Source: Flavobacterium sediminilitoris (GTDB lineage Bacteria > Bacteroidota > Bacteroidia > Flavobacteriales > Flavobacteriaceae). From it: DNA of 64,000 bases. A program made the translations under genes and the position numbers. Below, piece by piece: positions 1 through 7,008 of the stretch (positions are counted from its first letter, which is position 1; every line of letters starts with the position of its first letter). Under the pieces are notes generated by a model. It was not told where the DNA came from and did not search any database. It worked only from the letters and a program-made list of their open reading frames with translations. The DNA lies in contig NZ_CP090145.1 in assembly GCF_023008245.1 (NCBI RefSeq), positions 3,038,001 to 3,102,000 on the forward strand, read 5' to 3'.

Positions 1-235
1 TATCCAAAACTACATTCCAGCCGTTAGATAATAGCGTTTTCACTTGCTCATGAACCATTTTAGTAATCATTTTCTCTACAGTATCATCTGTTTTTTCCTG
101 GAATTGTGAAAATCGGATTTCATCTCGACTTACTCGAAATGTTTTTGGCTCTGATTTTACAAGCCATTCGGCAAACGTACTTTTTCCAGATGCTGGACAA
201 CCTATTAGTAGTGTTAGTTTTGGTGTTTTTTTCAT
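1..235 (-). CDS. Polynucleotide kinase of an RNA-repair operon (Pnkp-like), 3' part outside window
   Basis: About 78 N-terminal residues are present; the gene runs off the left edge. The start MKKTPKLTLLIGCPASGKST carries a Walker A motif (GCPASGKS, residues 12-19), followed by VSRDEIR, the layout of the P-loop 5'-OH polynucleotide kinase domain that opens bacterial Pnkp proteins. It is the third gene of a leftward operon after hen1 and the RNA ligase. In known Pnkp1-Rnl-Hen1 complexes this subunit heals broken RNA ends (5' kinase, 3' phosphatase). Only the kinase start is visible, so a phosphatase domain is inferred from context. It could instead be a stand-alone AAA kinase. A 185-base gap holding an inverted repeat separates it from the ligase gene. 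Confidence 0.8.
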   Translation of the reverse strand, partial: MKKTPKLTLLIGCPASGKSTFAEWLVKSEPKTFRVSRDEIRFSQFQEKTDDTVEKMITKMVHEQVKTLLSNGWNVVLD

Positions 236-307
236 TTTATATTTTTTTTGAATACGAATTGTACTTCTTATTCATGTTATTCTTTTATTTTTAAATTTCC
301 TCGATTT

Positions 308-411
308 ACGTCACTTCGAGTGCGAAGCGTATCGAGAAGTTTTGTATTCATTACACGAGTTCTCGATACATTTCTATTCCGTTACACTCCACAAAATACT
401 CGAACTGAAGT
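308..411. repeat. Inverted-repeat intergenic element, copy 1
   Basis: A ~104-base element between the ligase and kinase genes. The outer arms (GTCACTTCGAGT and ACTCGAACTGA) and inner arms (GTATCGAGAA and TTCTCGATAC) are each complementary, so the element can form a two-level hairpin. A near-identical copy lies at 1644-1748 and a diverged one at 26151-26239. It resembles a dispersed non-autonomous palindromic element. In the operon transcript it would form a strong structure between cistrons. Confidence 0.75.
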
Positions 412-420
412 TAAAAAAAG

Positions 421-1605
421 CTATAATCTTGGATCTAACGTTTTTTCAATTTCTTCGTTATTGATTCGTTTTAACAACAATAATTTCATTAAATAGTTCT
501 CTGCATTCAAGGATTTATATGGAATTTCTAACATTTGTTGGTTAATTTCCCAACCATTGATAGACTGTTCTAATTTTCTTTTGATGTTCCTGCGTTCTAA
601 ATAATAGTCAAAATTAGCATTAAAATTGATTCCGTAAATCATCGTGAGATAATTGTTGTTTCTTACTTTAAAGCAAGGTGGCAATCCTTTTACATAACTT
701 TTCGCTGGTTTTATCATAATACCTTCCTCGTTTTCAGTAGTTAACGTATTAAAAAAATCATATATTTTAGCTAAATTATCGGCTTCATTTTCGGGTGTAA
801 AATTCAAATGTAAAAAGACATCGTCATTTACTAATGTATAGGTTAAATTACTATTCGGAAGCGTTTCTTTACCGTCATTATGTACTACTTTTAAAATATT
901 GAAGGGTTTAAAATGTAAACTATCTTCTTTACCAAACGTATCAATTTGTTTTTTAAAAATGGCTAATGATTCCTTTTGTTTTGGAATATCGACTACTTTC
1001 AAATTAGCAATAGCATCGTATTGTCTTATAACGTGACTTGGATATTTTTCTTTTAACTCTTTATTTTTCAATACTTTATTGTCTTCAAGATACTTAATAT
1101 AGCTTTCTGAAGCTTTAACTGTATTAATTTTACGATACAAATTACTATTTTCTAAATAATTGGTATGTGTTTCCAAAGCGTCATGATAGGCATTGTATTC
1201 TCTTTCGATTAATCCACCTCCTAAAATGCTCCATGGCAATAATTCTGAAGCGATAATTAGCGTATCAAAATCAGGATATTGAATTAGCATTTTTTGGTGT
1301 AGCTCTTTCAAACTATTTTTAGCTATTTCCAAATCGATATGTTCTATTTTATGACCGTTTCTAGAAATAAAATAGGTGTCTGCTAAATTCCGTTTTAGAT
1401 AAATACTACAATACGAACCCATGTACTTTTTTTGTACTACAATTTCGGTTTGATTTTCACGCAAGAAGAATTTTACTGCTTGCCGAATGCTTTCTATTTC
1501 GCTACTCTCCATATATTTCGGAGCTGGTGAAATGGTTGGTGCAAAATCGTTTATTTGATTGTTACTGAACCATTCTATTCTTTTTTTTATTTTTATGTCG
1601 ATCAT
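421..1605 (-). CDS. rnl: RNA ligase of the Pnkp1-Rnl-Hen1 type
   Basis: A 394-residue ATP-dependent RNA ligase (covalent nucleotidyltransferase superfamily). Visible motifs: motif I KYMGS with candidate nucleophile K60; SELLPWS (120-126), matching the ELMPW-type motif III; motif IV EGIMIKP (294-300); motif V FKVRNNNYL (312-320) followed by IYG; and a C-terminal DPRL, typical of the Pnkp ligase module. In this family the ligase is split from the kinase/phosphatase and depends on its partners, including the N-terminal half of Hen1, for activity. It would reseal RNAs such as anticodon-cleaved tRNAs after end healing. It lies between hen1 and the kinase gene on the same strand, with a palindromic element on each side. 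Family is well supported; the substrate is inferred. Confidence 0.9.
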   Translation of the reverse strand: MIDIKIKKRIEWFSNNQINDFAPTISPAPKYMESSEIESIRQAVKFFLRENQTEIVVQKKYMGSYCSIYLKRNLADTYFISRNGHKIEHIDLEIAKNSLKELHQKMLIQYPDFDTLIIASELLPWSILGGGLIEREYNAYHDALETHTNYLENSNLYRKINTVKASESYIKYLEDNKVLKNKELKEKYPSHVIRQYDAIANLKVVDIPKQKESLAIFKKQIDTFGKEDSLHFKPFNILKVVHNDGKETLPNSNLTYTLVNDDVFLHLNFTPENEADNLAKIYDFFNTLTTENEEGIMIKPAKSYVKGLPPCFKVRNNNYLTMIYGINFNANFDYYLERRNIKRKLEQSINGWEINQQMLEIPYKSLNAENYLMKLLLLKRINNEEIEKTLDPRL

Positions 1606-1643
1606 TTTTTAGTGATTAGTGATGTTGTTATTATTTATATGCT

Positions 1644-1748
1644 ACGTCACTTCGAGTGCGAAGCGTATCGAGAAGTTTTTTTCAGTTCACGAGTTCTCGA
1701 TACATTTTTAATTCCACTTTGTTTCATTAAAAACACTCGAACTGACGT
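1644..1748. repeat. Inverted-repeat intergenic element, copy 2
   Basis: A ~105-base element between hen1 and the ligase gene, nearly identical to 308-411 in its outer arms (GTCACTTCGAGTG and ACTCGAACTGAC) and inner arms (GTATCGAGAA and TTCTCGATAC); the central part differs. It ends seven bases from the hen1 stop codon. The two copies bracket the ligase gene. Confidence 0.75.
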
Positions 1749-1755
1749 CCTAAAT

Positions 1756-3033
1756 TTACTGTTTGTAAACAATCATGGCGCTTGTTGGATAAACTCCGTT
1801 AACGCAATCTCCAATGCCATGATATTCCGTTTTATTTGGAAATATCGAAGCGATTAAGTTGATGAATTCTTGTTTCGTTAATTCGAAATCGTGGTCGTCA
1901 TGACGAAATTCTTCTGTCATTTCATAGTTTACGTTGAATTCGCTATTAGGAGTCGTGATAAACAAGGTTGTAAAATGAATGTTCTCTTTTATCCAATACA
2001 ACAATTCCGTAGCTTCTTCTAATGTATTGTGTTCGATAACTTCACTCAAGATTACTTGTCCTTCAAAACCAATTAAGTCTTCTTTATTGGCTATCCAATG
2101 CAAGTTCTCTACATTTTCATAGCCAATTATTTTATCTACGGTGTCTTCAAAATCCTCTTCATCGTGTGCCAAATATTCTGCTGTGAAACCACTTTTACGT
2201 AATTTCTTGAAATATTGTAAGTTTCCACATCCAAAATCTAAAACAGCTTCGTTATTCTCAATTCTATTGCAAATAAATTCTTTACGAGATTGATGCGTAT
2301 CGGTAAAAACAAACTGAATTGTGTTGTTAAAATAAGCTTCTAATTGCGGTTTGAAGGTTCTAAACTGTTCTGGTGAACGCATTAATCGTTTGATGAACAA
2401 ATAATACACAAAATAAGGAACATTTGGTAAATTAGCCAATATTGTAATGTGCTTTTGAATGAAATAATCATCAATGTACATGTACTCAGAATGTTTATTG
2501 GTAAAATGACAAAACAATGCGACAACCGAAAACTTATGCAAGGTTTCTCTAATGGTTTTGCCATCTACTTTCAAACTATAATTGTTTCCAATTTTTGGTA
2601 CAACCGAAATACCCTCAATGTATTTGGATAACAAGAATGTTCCATTTTTATACCAACCCGAATCGATAAAAAAAGTAGGTACTACTACATTTGCTGGTAA
2701 AGTATCCATTTCAGCATAGGTTTTTCCCAACCAAGACAAAGTTGTGTTTTCTAATGTTTCGTTGCTTTTGAACAAATGATTGAAAAATTCCGTTGCCATG
2801 TTCAATGCCAATAACGGACTGCAATAGCTTTGAAAATCGATTGGATTGTCTTCGTCTGGTAAATAGCTGTTTTTGGTATCTTGAAACAAACAGTGGTATT
2901 CGTTTACACTCACTGCATTTCCAATTAAGACACCATTACGCAATTCTTTACAATATAGACCTAAATCGGTTGCAGGATTTTTGTAAAGTATGTCTAGTAA
3001 ATGATTGTTTTTAGATTGTATAATAATTTGCAT
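1756..3033 (-). CDS. hen1: Hen1-type 3' terminal RNA ribose 2'-O-methyltransferase
   Basis: A 425-residue bacterial Hen1 and the first gene of the RNA-repair operon. The C-terminal methyltransferase has the SAM motif VLDFGCG (264-270), the Hen1 metal site SEVIEH (E331, E334, H335) with H381 in RHDDHDFE, and TTPNSEFNV (360-368), the diagnostic Hen1 signature. The ~250-residue N-terminal half corresponds to the bacterial Hen1 region that binds and activates the ligase. Hen1 methylates the 2'-OH at the break before ligation so that the repaired RNA resists the same ribotoxin. A 20-base element shared with two other promoters lies just upstream (3075-3094), and the predicted leader is only about 20 bases. 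Confidence 0.92.
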   Translation of the reverse strand: MQIIIQSKNNHLLDILYKNPATDLGLYCKELRNGVLIGNAVSVNEYHCLFQDTKNSYLPDEDNPIDFQSYCSPLLALNMATEFFNHLFKSNETLENTTLSWLGKTYAEMDTLPANVVVPTFFIDSGWYKNGTFLLSKYIEGISVVPKIGNNYSLKVDGKTIRETLHKFSVVALFCHFTNKHSEYMYIDDYFIQKHITILANLPNVPYFVYYLFIKRLMRSPEQFRTFKPQLEAYFNNTIQFVFTDTHQSRKEFICNRIENNEAVLDFGCGNLQYFKKLRKSGFTAEYLAHDEEDFEDTVDKIIGYENVENLHWIANKEDLIGFEGQVILSEVIEHNTLEEATELLYWIKENIHFTTLFITTPNSEFNVNYEMTEEFRHDDHDFELTKQEFINLIASIFPNKTEYHGIGDCVNGVYPTSAMIVYKQ

Positions 3034-3055
3034 AACCTTTGTTTTTTATTTCTGA

Positions 3056-3094
3056 TACAAAGGTGGAGTAGTAGTGCGTAGTTATTTTGCGTAG
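3056..3094 (-). promoter_or_regulatory. Putative promoter/operator of the RNA-repair operon (shared element, copy 1)
   Basis: On the plus strand: TACAAA at 3056-3061 (TTTGTA in the direction of transcription), then after a fixed gap the direct repeat TGCGTAG-TTATTTT-GCGTAG (3075-3094). The same arrangement, with a 17- or 18-base offset from CAAA, occurs at 7097-7136 and 7853-7892. The position overlaps where the -33 box would lie, as expected for an activator or repressor site. The regulator is unknown. Confidence 0.6.
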
Positions 3095-3112
3095 ATGATT
3101 TGGGAATTGTTT

Positions 3113-3295
3113 TTAATTCAAAAGTTTGTTGAAAGATGAAAAATTAGTATTTTTAATTTGTTTTATTTCGATATCCAATGCTTTTATAATTTCTAATTTT
3201 TCTTTTGACCAAAGGAATTGAATGCTTTTTTCATTTATATTTACTAATGCAAACCATTCTTCATGCCAAAAATCAAAACTAGAATCTAAAATCAA
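3113..3295 (-). pseudogene. Truncated open frame next to a palindrome, probable gene remnant
   Basis: A 60-codon frame with no ATG; only a TTG inside the palindrome at 3275-3321 could start it, directly after an in-frame stop. Its residues (SSFDFWHEEWFALVNINEKS) look like the C-terminal end of a small soluble protein, and the frame ends before the hen1 promoter. It lies beside another broken gene (3307-3597). I do not recognise the family; it may be non-coding. Confidence 0.3.
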
Positions 3296-3321
3296 TCAAA
3301 TTGATTTTAGATTCTAGTTTT
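3275..3321. repeat. Perfect 22-base inverted repeat with 3-base loop
   Basis: The left arm at 3275-3296 (AAAACTAGAATC followed by TAAAATCAAT) is the exact reverse complement of the right arm at 3300-3321, with loop CAA. No long T-run follows on either strand. It sits where two gene remnants meet, so it could be a rearrangement scar (a short inverted duplication) as well as a hairpin. Confidence 0.7.
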
Positions 3322-3597
3322 AAGTATGTTTTTTAACTCTGATTCTTTCTTGAAATCTTCTGTTTGATAAATATAATAAAGTACAATTTTCTTGAATGCA
3401 GTTCCCAACTTAACTTATATTTATTCGCATATTCTGTAATTTGACCTGGCCAACCTGTTGCTTGTTTTTTAATCTTATATTGAGTAGAAAGTAATTTACT
3501 TATTACCCCAGAAAGTTGACATTCATCTTCTGTTCCTAGTTGATAGGCCTAATACAAAAGCAGTAAATGTTTCTTTAGATTTATTTTTTACAAACAT
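3307..3597 (-). pseudogene. Frameshifted remnant of an unrecognised gene
   Basis: Reading leftwards from an ATG at 3597, coding-like sequence appears as three segments in two frames: MFVKNKSKETFTAFVL, then AYQLGTEDECQLSG continuing to KYKLSWE, then GTAFKKIVLYYIYQ to a stop inside the palindrome. The first and last segments share a frame, so two compensating indels or progressive decay would explain it. The middle segment includes QATGWPGQITEYANKYK. I do not recognise the family. It lies between a DinB-like gene and the RNA-repair operon, in a stretch with signs of turnover. Confidence 0.45.
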
Positions 3598-3618
3598 TAC
3601 TGTTAGTAGTTCGGTTTT

Positions 3619-4113
3619 TTACTTATTTTTTAATATTCTATTTAAAATTGCTATTTGTCCGTTATGCCAAGATTGGTGCTTTGCTAATGTCGTTAATGCT
3701 TCATATTTAGTTTTTGCACTTGGATTTGGGATTTCAGTTACATTATTTAATTCTTCAATTTTAACTTTATTTATTTCAAGATAAATTAGTTCAAAGATAA
3801 ACTCATATAATTTCAATAGTTCTTCATTATTTGGCTTTTCATCTAAAAACATATTTGGAGTTGAATTTGGTCCATAAAATTTTATGAAATTTTGCATATT
3901 AATTCTTTCTCTGACTTTTTCATTTGCTCCTGAAATAGAAGCTATTCCGTGCAAATAGTTTGCTAAAATTAAATGCCCAATCTGCCAATTCATATTAGTT
4001 TCAAGTATCTTTGGAGAAATTTTCCAATCTTGTAAATCAATAATCTTAATTAAATTGTCTGTATTTTCTTTCACAGAAATGATTTGGTTTTTTATTATTT
4101 CAATTATATTCAT
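3619..4113 (-). CDS. DinB-like (DinB_2) four-helix metalloprotein
   Basis: A 164-residue protein with the DinB/YfiT-like fold pattern: NWQIGHLIL near the N-terminal third (H47) and HQSWHNGQIAIL at the C-terminus (H146, H150) give the three histidines that bind a divalent metal in this superfamily. Members act as thiol-dependent transferases or are uncharacterised; despite the name they are not polymerases. It sits alone between a decayed gene and an AT-rich repeat region, with no clear TANNTTTG promoter visible. The specific reaction cannot be deduced. Confidence 0.75.
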   Translation of the reverse strand: MNIIEIIKNQIISVKENTDNLIKIIDLQDWKISPKILETNMNWQIGHLILANYLHGIASISGANEKVRERINMQNFIKFYGPNSTPNMFLDEKPNNEELLKLYEFIFELIYLEINKVKIEELNNVTEIPNPSAKTKYEALTTLAKHQSWHNGQIAILNRILKNK

Positions 4114-4501
4114 TTTTTTGTTTGATTTATTTAAGGCTCGATATTTTAAGTTTATCGCTAACGTTTTGGCACTTGTTACAGTTGCATAAAATTATAACAA
4201 AAGTTTACAAGTACAAAATTAATCGTGGAATTTTCATAGCCTCGAATTAATCACAAGATAACTATCTGTTAAGCGTAAATACTAATATTCTCCTACTTTC
4301 GTAAGTACTAATGTCTTTTTCTAACATTTTTGAAACATCAAATATAAATGGTAATTGTACTCTATCTTTAAGATGTTTTTAGTTCTACGAATGAATGGTT
4401 TAGTTCTACTGAATTGAATTATCTTTTTTATTATTATAAATCTAATCGTTCTAATTTAAGCATGCAATAGATATAAATACTTTTTTTCGTGATATTTTTT
4501 T
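4114..4501. other. Gene-free AT-rich spacer
   Basis: Upstream of the DinB-like gene and ahead of the 41-base tandem repeats I see no open frame with coding character and no recognisable RNA. It is plain AT-rich sequence. Confidence 0.5.
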
Positions 4502-4647
4502 AAAAAAATATAATTTTGCCACAGAAAGCGTAACAATTTTAAAAATAAAATGCGTTTTGTCACAAAAAGTGTGACAATCTTAAAATAAAAATATATTTTG
4601 TCACAAAAAGTTTGGCGTTTTTGAAAAAAAATTAGAATTGCCACAGT
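4502..4647. repeat. Tandem repeat, ~41-base unit, about 3.5 copies
   Basis: Units aligned on GCCACAG / GTCACAAAAAG start at 4518, 4559, 4600 and 4640, giving spacings of 41, 41 and 40 bases. Units two and three are the most alike (TTTTGTCACAAAAAGT core); the first and last have diverged. Within a unit, TTTTGTCACAAAA is a near-palindrome. The leftward frame across it (4456-4644) encodes only low-complexity F/K/L-rich sequence and is not a gene. Confidence 0.75.
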
Positions 4648-4782
4648 GTTGAAGTTGTATGTAGAAAATGTTTTGGGCTGTAATTAGTTTTTTATAATTG
4701 CAGTTAGCGGTAAATTAATATTCTTTTAATACCAAGCTGAATTGTAAATGTTATTTTTGTACTATAAAATAATATTCCAAAA

Positions 4783-5808
4783 ATGAAATTAGCACTTCAA
4801 TTTTTATCACTTCTCTTTTTAGTAGTTCCTTTTTCAATATATGGACAAGATGAAACCCAATCCGATTTTACAATTGCGTTTGGTTCTTGTAATAAGCACA
4901 GTGTAGAGAATCTTTTGTGGGATGATGTTCTAAACACAAAACCAGATGTATGGATTTGGGGAGGCGATATTGTTTATGCTGACACCGATAATATGATTAA
5001 GCTAAAAAAAATATATGATGCTCAAAATGCAGTGAAAACTTATCAAGAATTAAAAGTAACGGTTCCTGTAATTGGCACATGGGACGATCATGATTATGGT
5101 TTAAACGATGGAGGAATAGAATTTACAGCTAAAAAAGAAAGTCAGCAAGCTTTTTTAGATTTTATGGATGTTGCCAAAGATAGCCCAAGACGCCAACAAG
5201 AAGGTGTTTATGCTGTACACGATTACACATTAGAAGAAGGAACAATAAAAGTCCTAGTTTTGGACACACGCTATTTTAGAACGTCTCTAACTAAAGATAC
5301 TGCAACTAGAAAACGATTCAAACCTAATGTCTATGGTGAAGGAACCATTTTGGGTGCAACCCAATGGAAATGGTTAGAGGATCAATTAAAAAATAGTACA
5401 GCCGATTTTAATGTTATTGTGAGTAGTATTCAAGTATTTTCTAATGAACATGGTTATGAAACTTGGGGTAATTTTCCACATGAAGTTGATAAATTAGAAC
5501 GCTTATTGGTGGATTCGAATGCTAAAGGAGTTATTCTTTTATCGGGTGACCGACATATTTCAGAATTTTCTAAAAAAGAAGTGAATGGTTTGTCCTATCC
5601 TGTAATTGATTTCACGAGTAGTGGTTTGACACATTCAAGTACCAATTTTTCGGGAGAACCTAATTCGTTTCGAATAGGAGAGGTGGTAACATCAAAAAGT
5701 TTTGGTACGTTAAAGTTTGATTTTAAGAGCAAACAAGTTGTTTTTAAAATTATTGGAAATGATGGATTTGTTTTGGGAGAATTGAAGCAAAAATACCCAT
5801 CGAATTAA
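4783..5808 (+). CDS. PhoD-like secreted metallophosphatase
   Basis: A 341-residue protein with a signal peptide (~1-21, cleavage after YG before QDE). PhoD-family metal ligands are visible in order: GSCN (34-37), GGDIVYAD (60-67), WDDHDYG (100-106) and SGDRHIS (254-260). It should be an exported phosphodiesterase/alkaline phosphatase D-type enzyme, perhaps for phosphate scavenging; the substrate is not evident. A TATTTTTG -7 box lies at 4752-4759, 24 bases before the ATG. It is the only rightward gene between the two leftward accessory blocks. A hairpin terminator follows at 5879. Confidence 0.88.
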   Translation: MKLALQFLSLLFLVVPFSIYGQDETQSDFTIAFGSCNKHSVENLLWDDVLNTKPDVWIWGGDIVYADTDNMIKLKKIYDAQNAVKTYQELKVTVPVIGTWDDHDYGLNDGGIEFTAKKESQQAFLDFMDVAKDSPRRQQEGVYAVHDYTLEEGTIKVLVLDTRYFRTSLTKDTATRKRFKPNVYGEGTILGATQWKWLEDQLKNSTADFNVIVSSIQVFSNEHGYETWGNFPHEVDKLERLLVDSNAKGVILLSGDRHISEFSKKEVNGLSYPVIDFTSSGLTHSSTNFSGEPNSFRIGEVVTSKSFGTLKFDFKSKQVVFKIIGNDGFVLGELKQKYPSN

Positions 5809-5878
5809 TAGTAATTTCAAACACTAATTCCACTAATTATCACGAACTATTTTATAAAAAATAGTGAAATTATTATTT

Positions 5879-5916
5879 AATAGCAAAAAGACTATAATTA
5901 ATACCTTTTTGCTATT
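5879..5916 (+). terminator. Hairpin terminator after the PhoD-like gene
   Basis: The 12-base arms AATAGCAAAAAG and CTTTTTGCTATT are complementary. It lies 70 bases downstream of the stop codon with only a weak T-rich tail. The remaining 5917-6058 is AT-rich without a gene. Confidence 0.6.
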
Positions 5917-6058
5917 GTTTAATATAAAAGCCTTAAAGTTAATTTTTAAAGTTTGATAGATATAGTAAAAGAGAAACTCAAAACCTTAACCACAATCTTG
6001 TTTTGCTGAAAGCATCCTATTTGTAACTTAAAAAAGAAGTAAAATTCGCAAAGTGAAA

Positions 6059-6160
6059 CGGGGCATGTCATTGCCAGAGTCGAACTGGATAGTCTTGCTG
6101 GTTTTACAACTTCACTATTCCTCCCCAAATGTGGACGAAGTATCACTTTGCTACGACATT
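6059..6160 (-). ncRNA. tRNA-like element A (D-arm and T-arm-like parts, no anticodon arm)
   Basis: Read leftwards, it begins with the shared motif AATGTCGTAGCAAAG..ATACTTCG (6160-6136), then AGGAATAGTG..GTTGTAAAAC, resembling a tRNA-Gln D-arm region, then CCAG-TTCGACT-CTGG, a T-arm-like hairpin. ATGTCGT (6159-6153) can pair over seven positions (one G-T) with ATGACAT (6071-6065) to close the element like an acceptor stem. The space between D- and T-like parts is too short for an anticodon arm, so it is not a functional tRNA gene. It follows the stop codon of the gene at 6175 by 14 bases. A degenerate tRNA relic is the alternative. Confidence 0.45.
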
Positions 6161-6174
6161 CTTTTATTTAGTAA

Positions 6175-6672
6175 TTAGTTATTTATAATATTGAGTACTT
6201 TATTTTCTTTAATGACTTTATCAACAAATTCAATGATTATTGGATAAAAATTGGTTAAAAACAAATCAATATTCTCATTATTTTTAGAGTTTTTAATTAC
6301 CTCCATTGCATTTTTAAAATCTATAGCATCTATTATTGAATTTGGATTAATATCATCATTATCCCATCCTTTACATTCATTAAAATCCTTTAGGAATTTA
6401 GGCAATGATTTGTATGCATCTTCGGTAATTCCATCAAAGTACCAATTAGACAAATAATTTTCAAATTCACCATCTTCAAAATGTATTGCTAATTTTTCAT
6501 TTTCAAATTCTGCCCAAATAAACTTATCTCTAGCTCCGCAACATTGGTAAGCTTCGCAAATTGGACATTGTACTAAATTTTCATTAAAACGAGCAATAAT
6601 TTTTAACTCATATTTGAATTCTTGATTATTTATAGTACAAGAATAATTATAAGTTTCATTGTCTACTTTCAT
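6175..6672 (-). CDS. Uncharacterised protein encoded between tRNA-like elements
   Basis: 165 residues from the ATG at 6672 (MKVDNETYNYS). An in-frame ATG at 6717 would add 15 residues (MKVIFSLFLKIKFEK) that look less natural. I do not recognise the family. Visible features: a cysteine-rich stretch CPICEAYQCCGARDKF near the N-terminal third, possibly metal-binding, and an acidic, helix-rich C-terminal half. No signal peptide, so cytoplasmic. It is flanked by tRNA-like elements upstream (6784-7088) and downstream (6059-6160) and appears to share a transcript with them from the promoter at 7097-7136. A role with the RNA-repair genes is inference from this context only. Confidence 0.6.
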   Translation of the reverse strand: MKVDNETYNYSCTINNQEFKYELKIIARFNENLVQCPICEAYQCCGARDKFIWAEFENEKLAIHFEDGEFENYLSNWYFDGITEDAYKSLPKFLKDFNECKGWDNDDINPNSIIDAIDFKNAMEVIKNSKNNENIDLFLTNFYPIIIEFVDKVIKENKVLNIINN

Positions 6673-6783
6673 TTTTTCAAATTTTATTTTTAGAAAAAGA
6701 CTGAATATTACTTTCACAATAACAACAACTTAAATAGTAAAAATCCTTCTTCCTACTTCTAACTTCCATCTTAATAAAATCAA

Positions 6784-6901
6784 GGTAATATTCGAAAAGA
6801 TACTATTGCAGTGTGTTACCATTACACCATTCCTCTCGGAATCAGGATTCGAACCTGAATTACTGAAACCTTAATCGAAGTAATTCTTTTCTACGACACT
6901 T
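6784..6901 (-). ncRNA. tRNA-like element B with T-arm preceding D-arm (permuted order)
   Basis: Read leftwards from 6901: the shared motif AAGTGTCGTAGAAAAG..TTACTTCG; an 8-base stem GAATTACT / AGTAATTC with a 14-base loop; a perfect T-arm TCAGG-TTCGAAT-CCTGA (6858-6842); ATTCC-GAGA-GGAAT, an acceptor-like stem closed by a GNRA tetraloop (6842-6829); and a canonical D-arm GTGT-AATGGTA-ACAC (6827-6813). The D-arm surroundings (GGAATGGTGTAATGGTAACA) closely resemble bacterial tRNA-Gln. The order is T-arm, acceptor 3' strand, acceptor 5' strand, D-arm: a circularly permuted tRNA. CTGCAA after the D-arm could pair imperfectly with TTTCAG before the T-arm, as an anticodon stem would. Not a normal tRNA gene. 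Confidence 0.55.
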
Positions 6902-6960
6902 GATATTTTTAGTATTTAGTTTAATTCTTAATTTAAAATAAAGAGGCAAAAAATGTAAAA

Positions 6961-7007
6961 AGATGGTCTAAGTAGGAATCGAAGGAACTCTTTTACCACG
7001 GCACTCT
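6961..7007 (-). ncRNA. tRNA-like element C2 (shared motif copy)
   Basis: Contains the shared motif as GAGTGCCGTGGTAAAAGAG..TTCCTTCG (7006-6980), then ATTCCTACTTAGACCATCT and a T-rich run. TTCGATTCC resembles a tRNA T-loop but its stem pairs poorly. It starts immediately after element C1 on the same predicted transcript. It may be a decayed copy of elements A/B. The stretch 6902-6960 between it and B is AT-rich and featureless. Confidence 0.4.
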
Positions 7008-7008
7008 T

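Noticed and set aside
248..496. Rightward 82-codon frame near the left end
   Set aside because: It runs antisense across the palindromic element and the ligase 3' end, with no coding character.
4456..4644. Leftward 62-codon frame
   Set aside because: It consists of the 41-base tandem repeat read as F/K/L-rich low-complexity sequence.
5946..6146. Leftward 66-codon frame
   Set aside because: It crosses tRNA-like element A and the AT-rich spacer; residue composition is not protein-like.
6784..6901. Ordinary tRNA-Gln gene
   Set aside because: T-arm precedes D-arm, the acceptor strands are joined by GAGA, and no anticodon loop is present.
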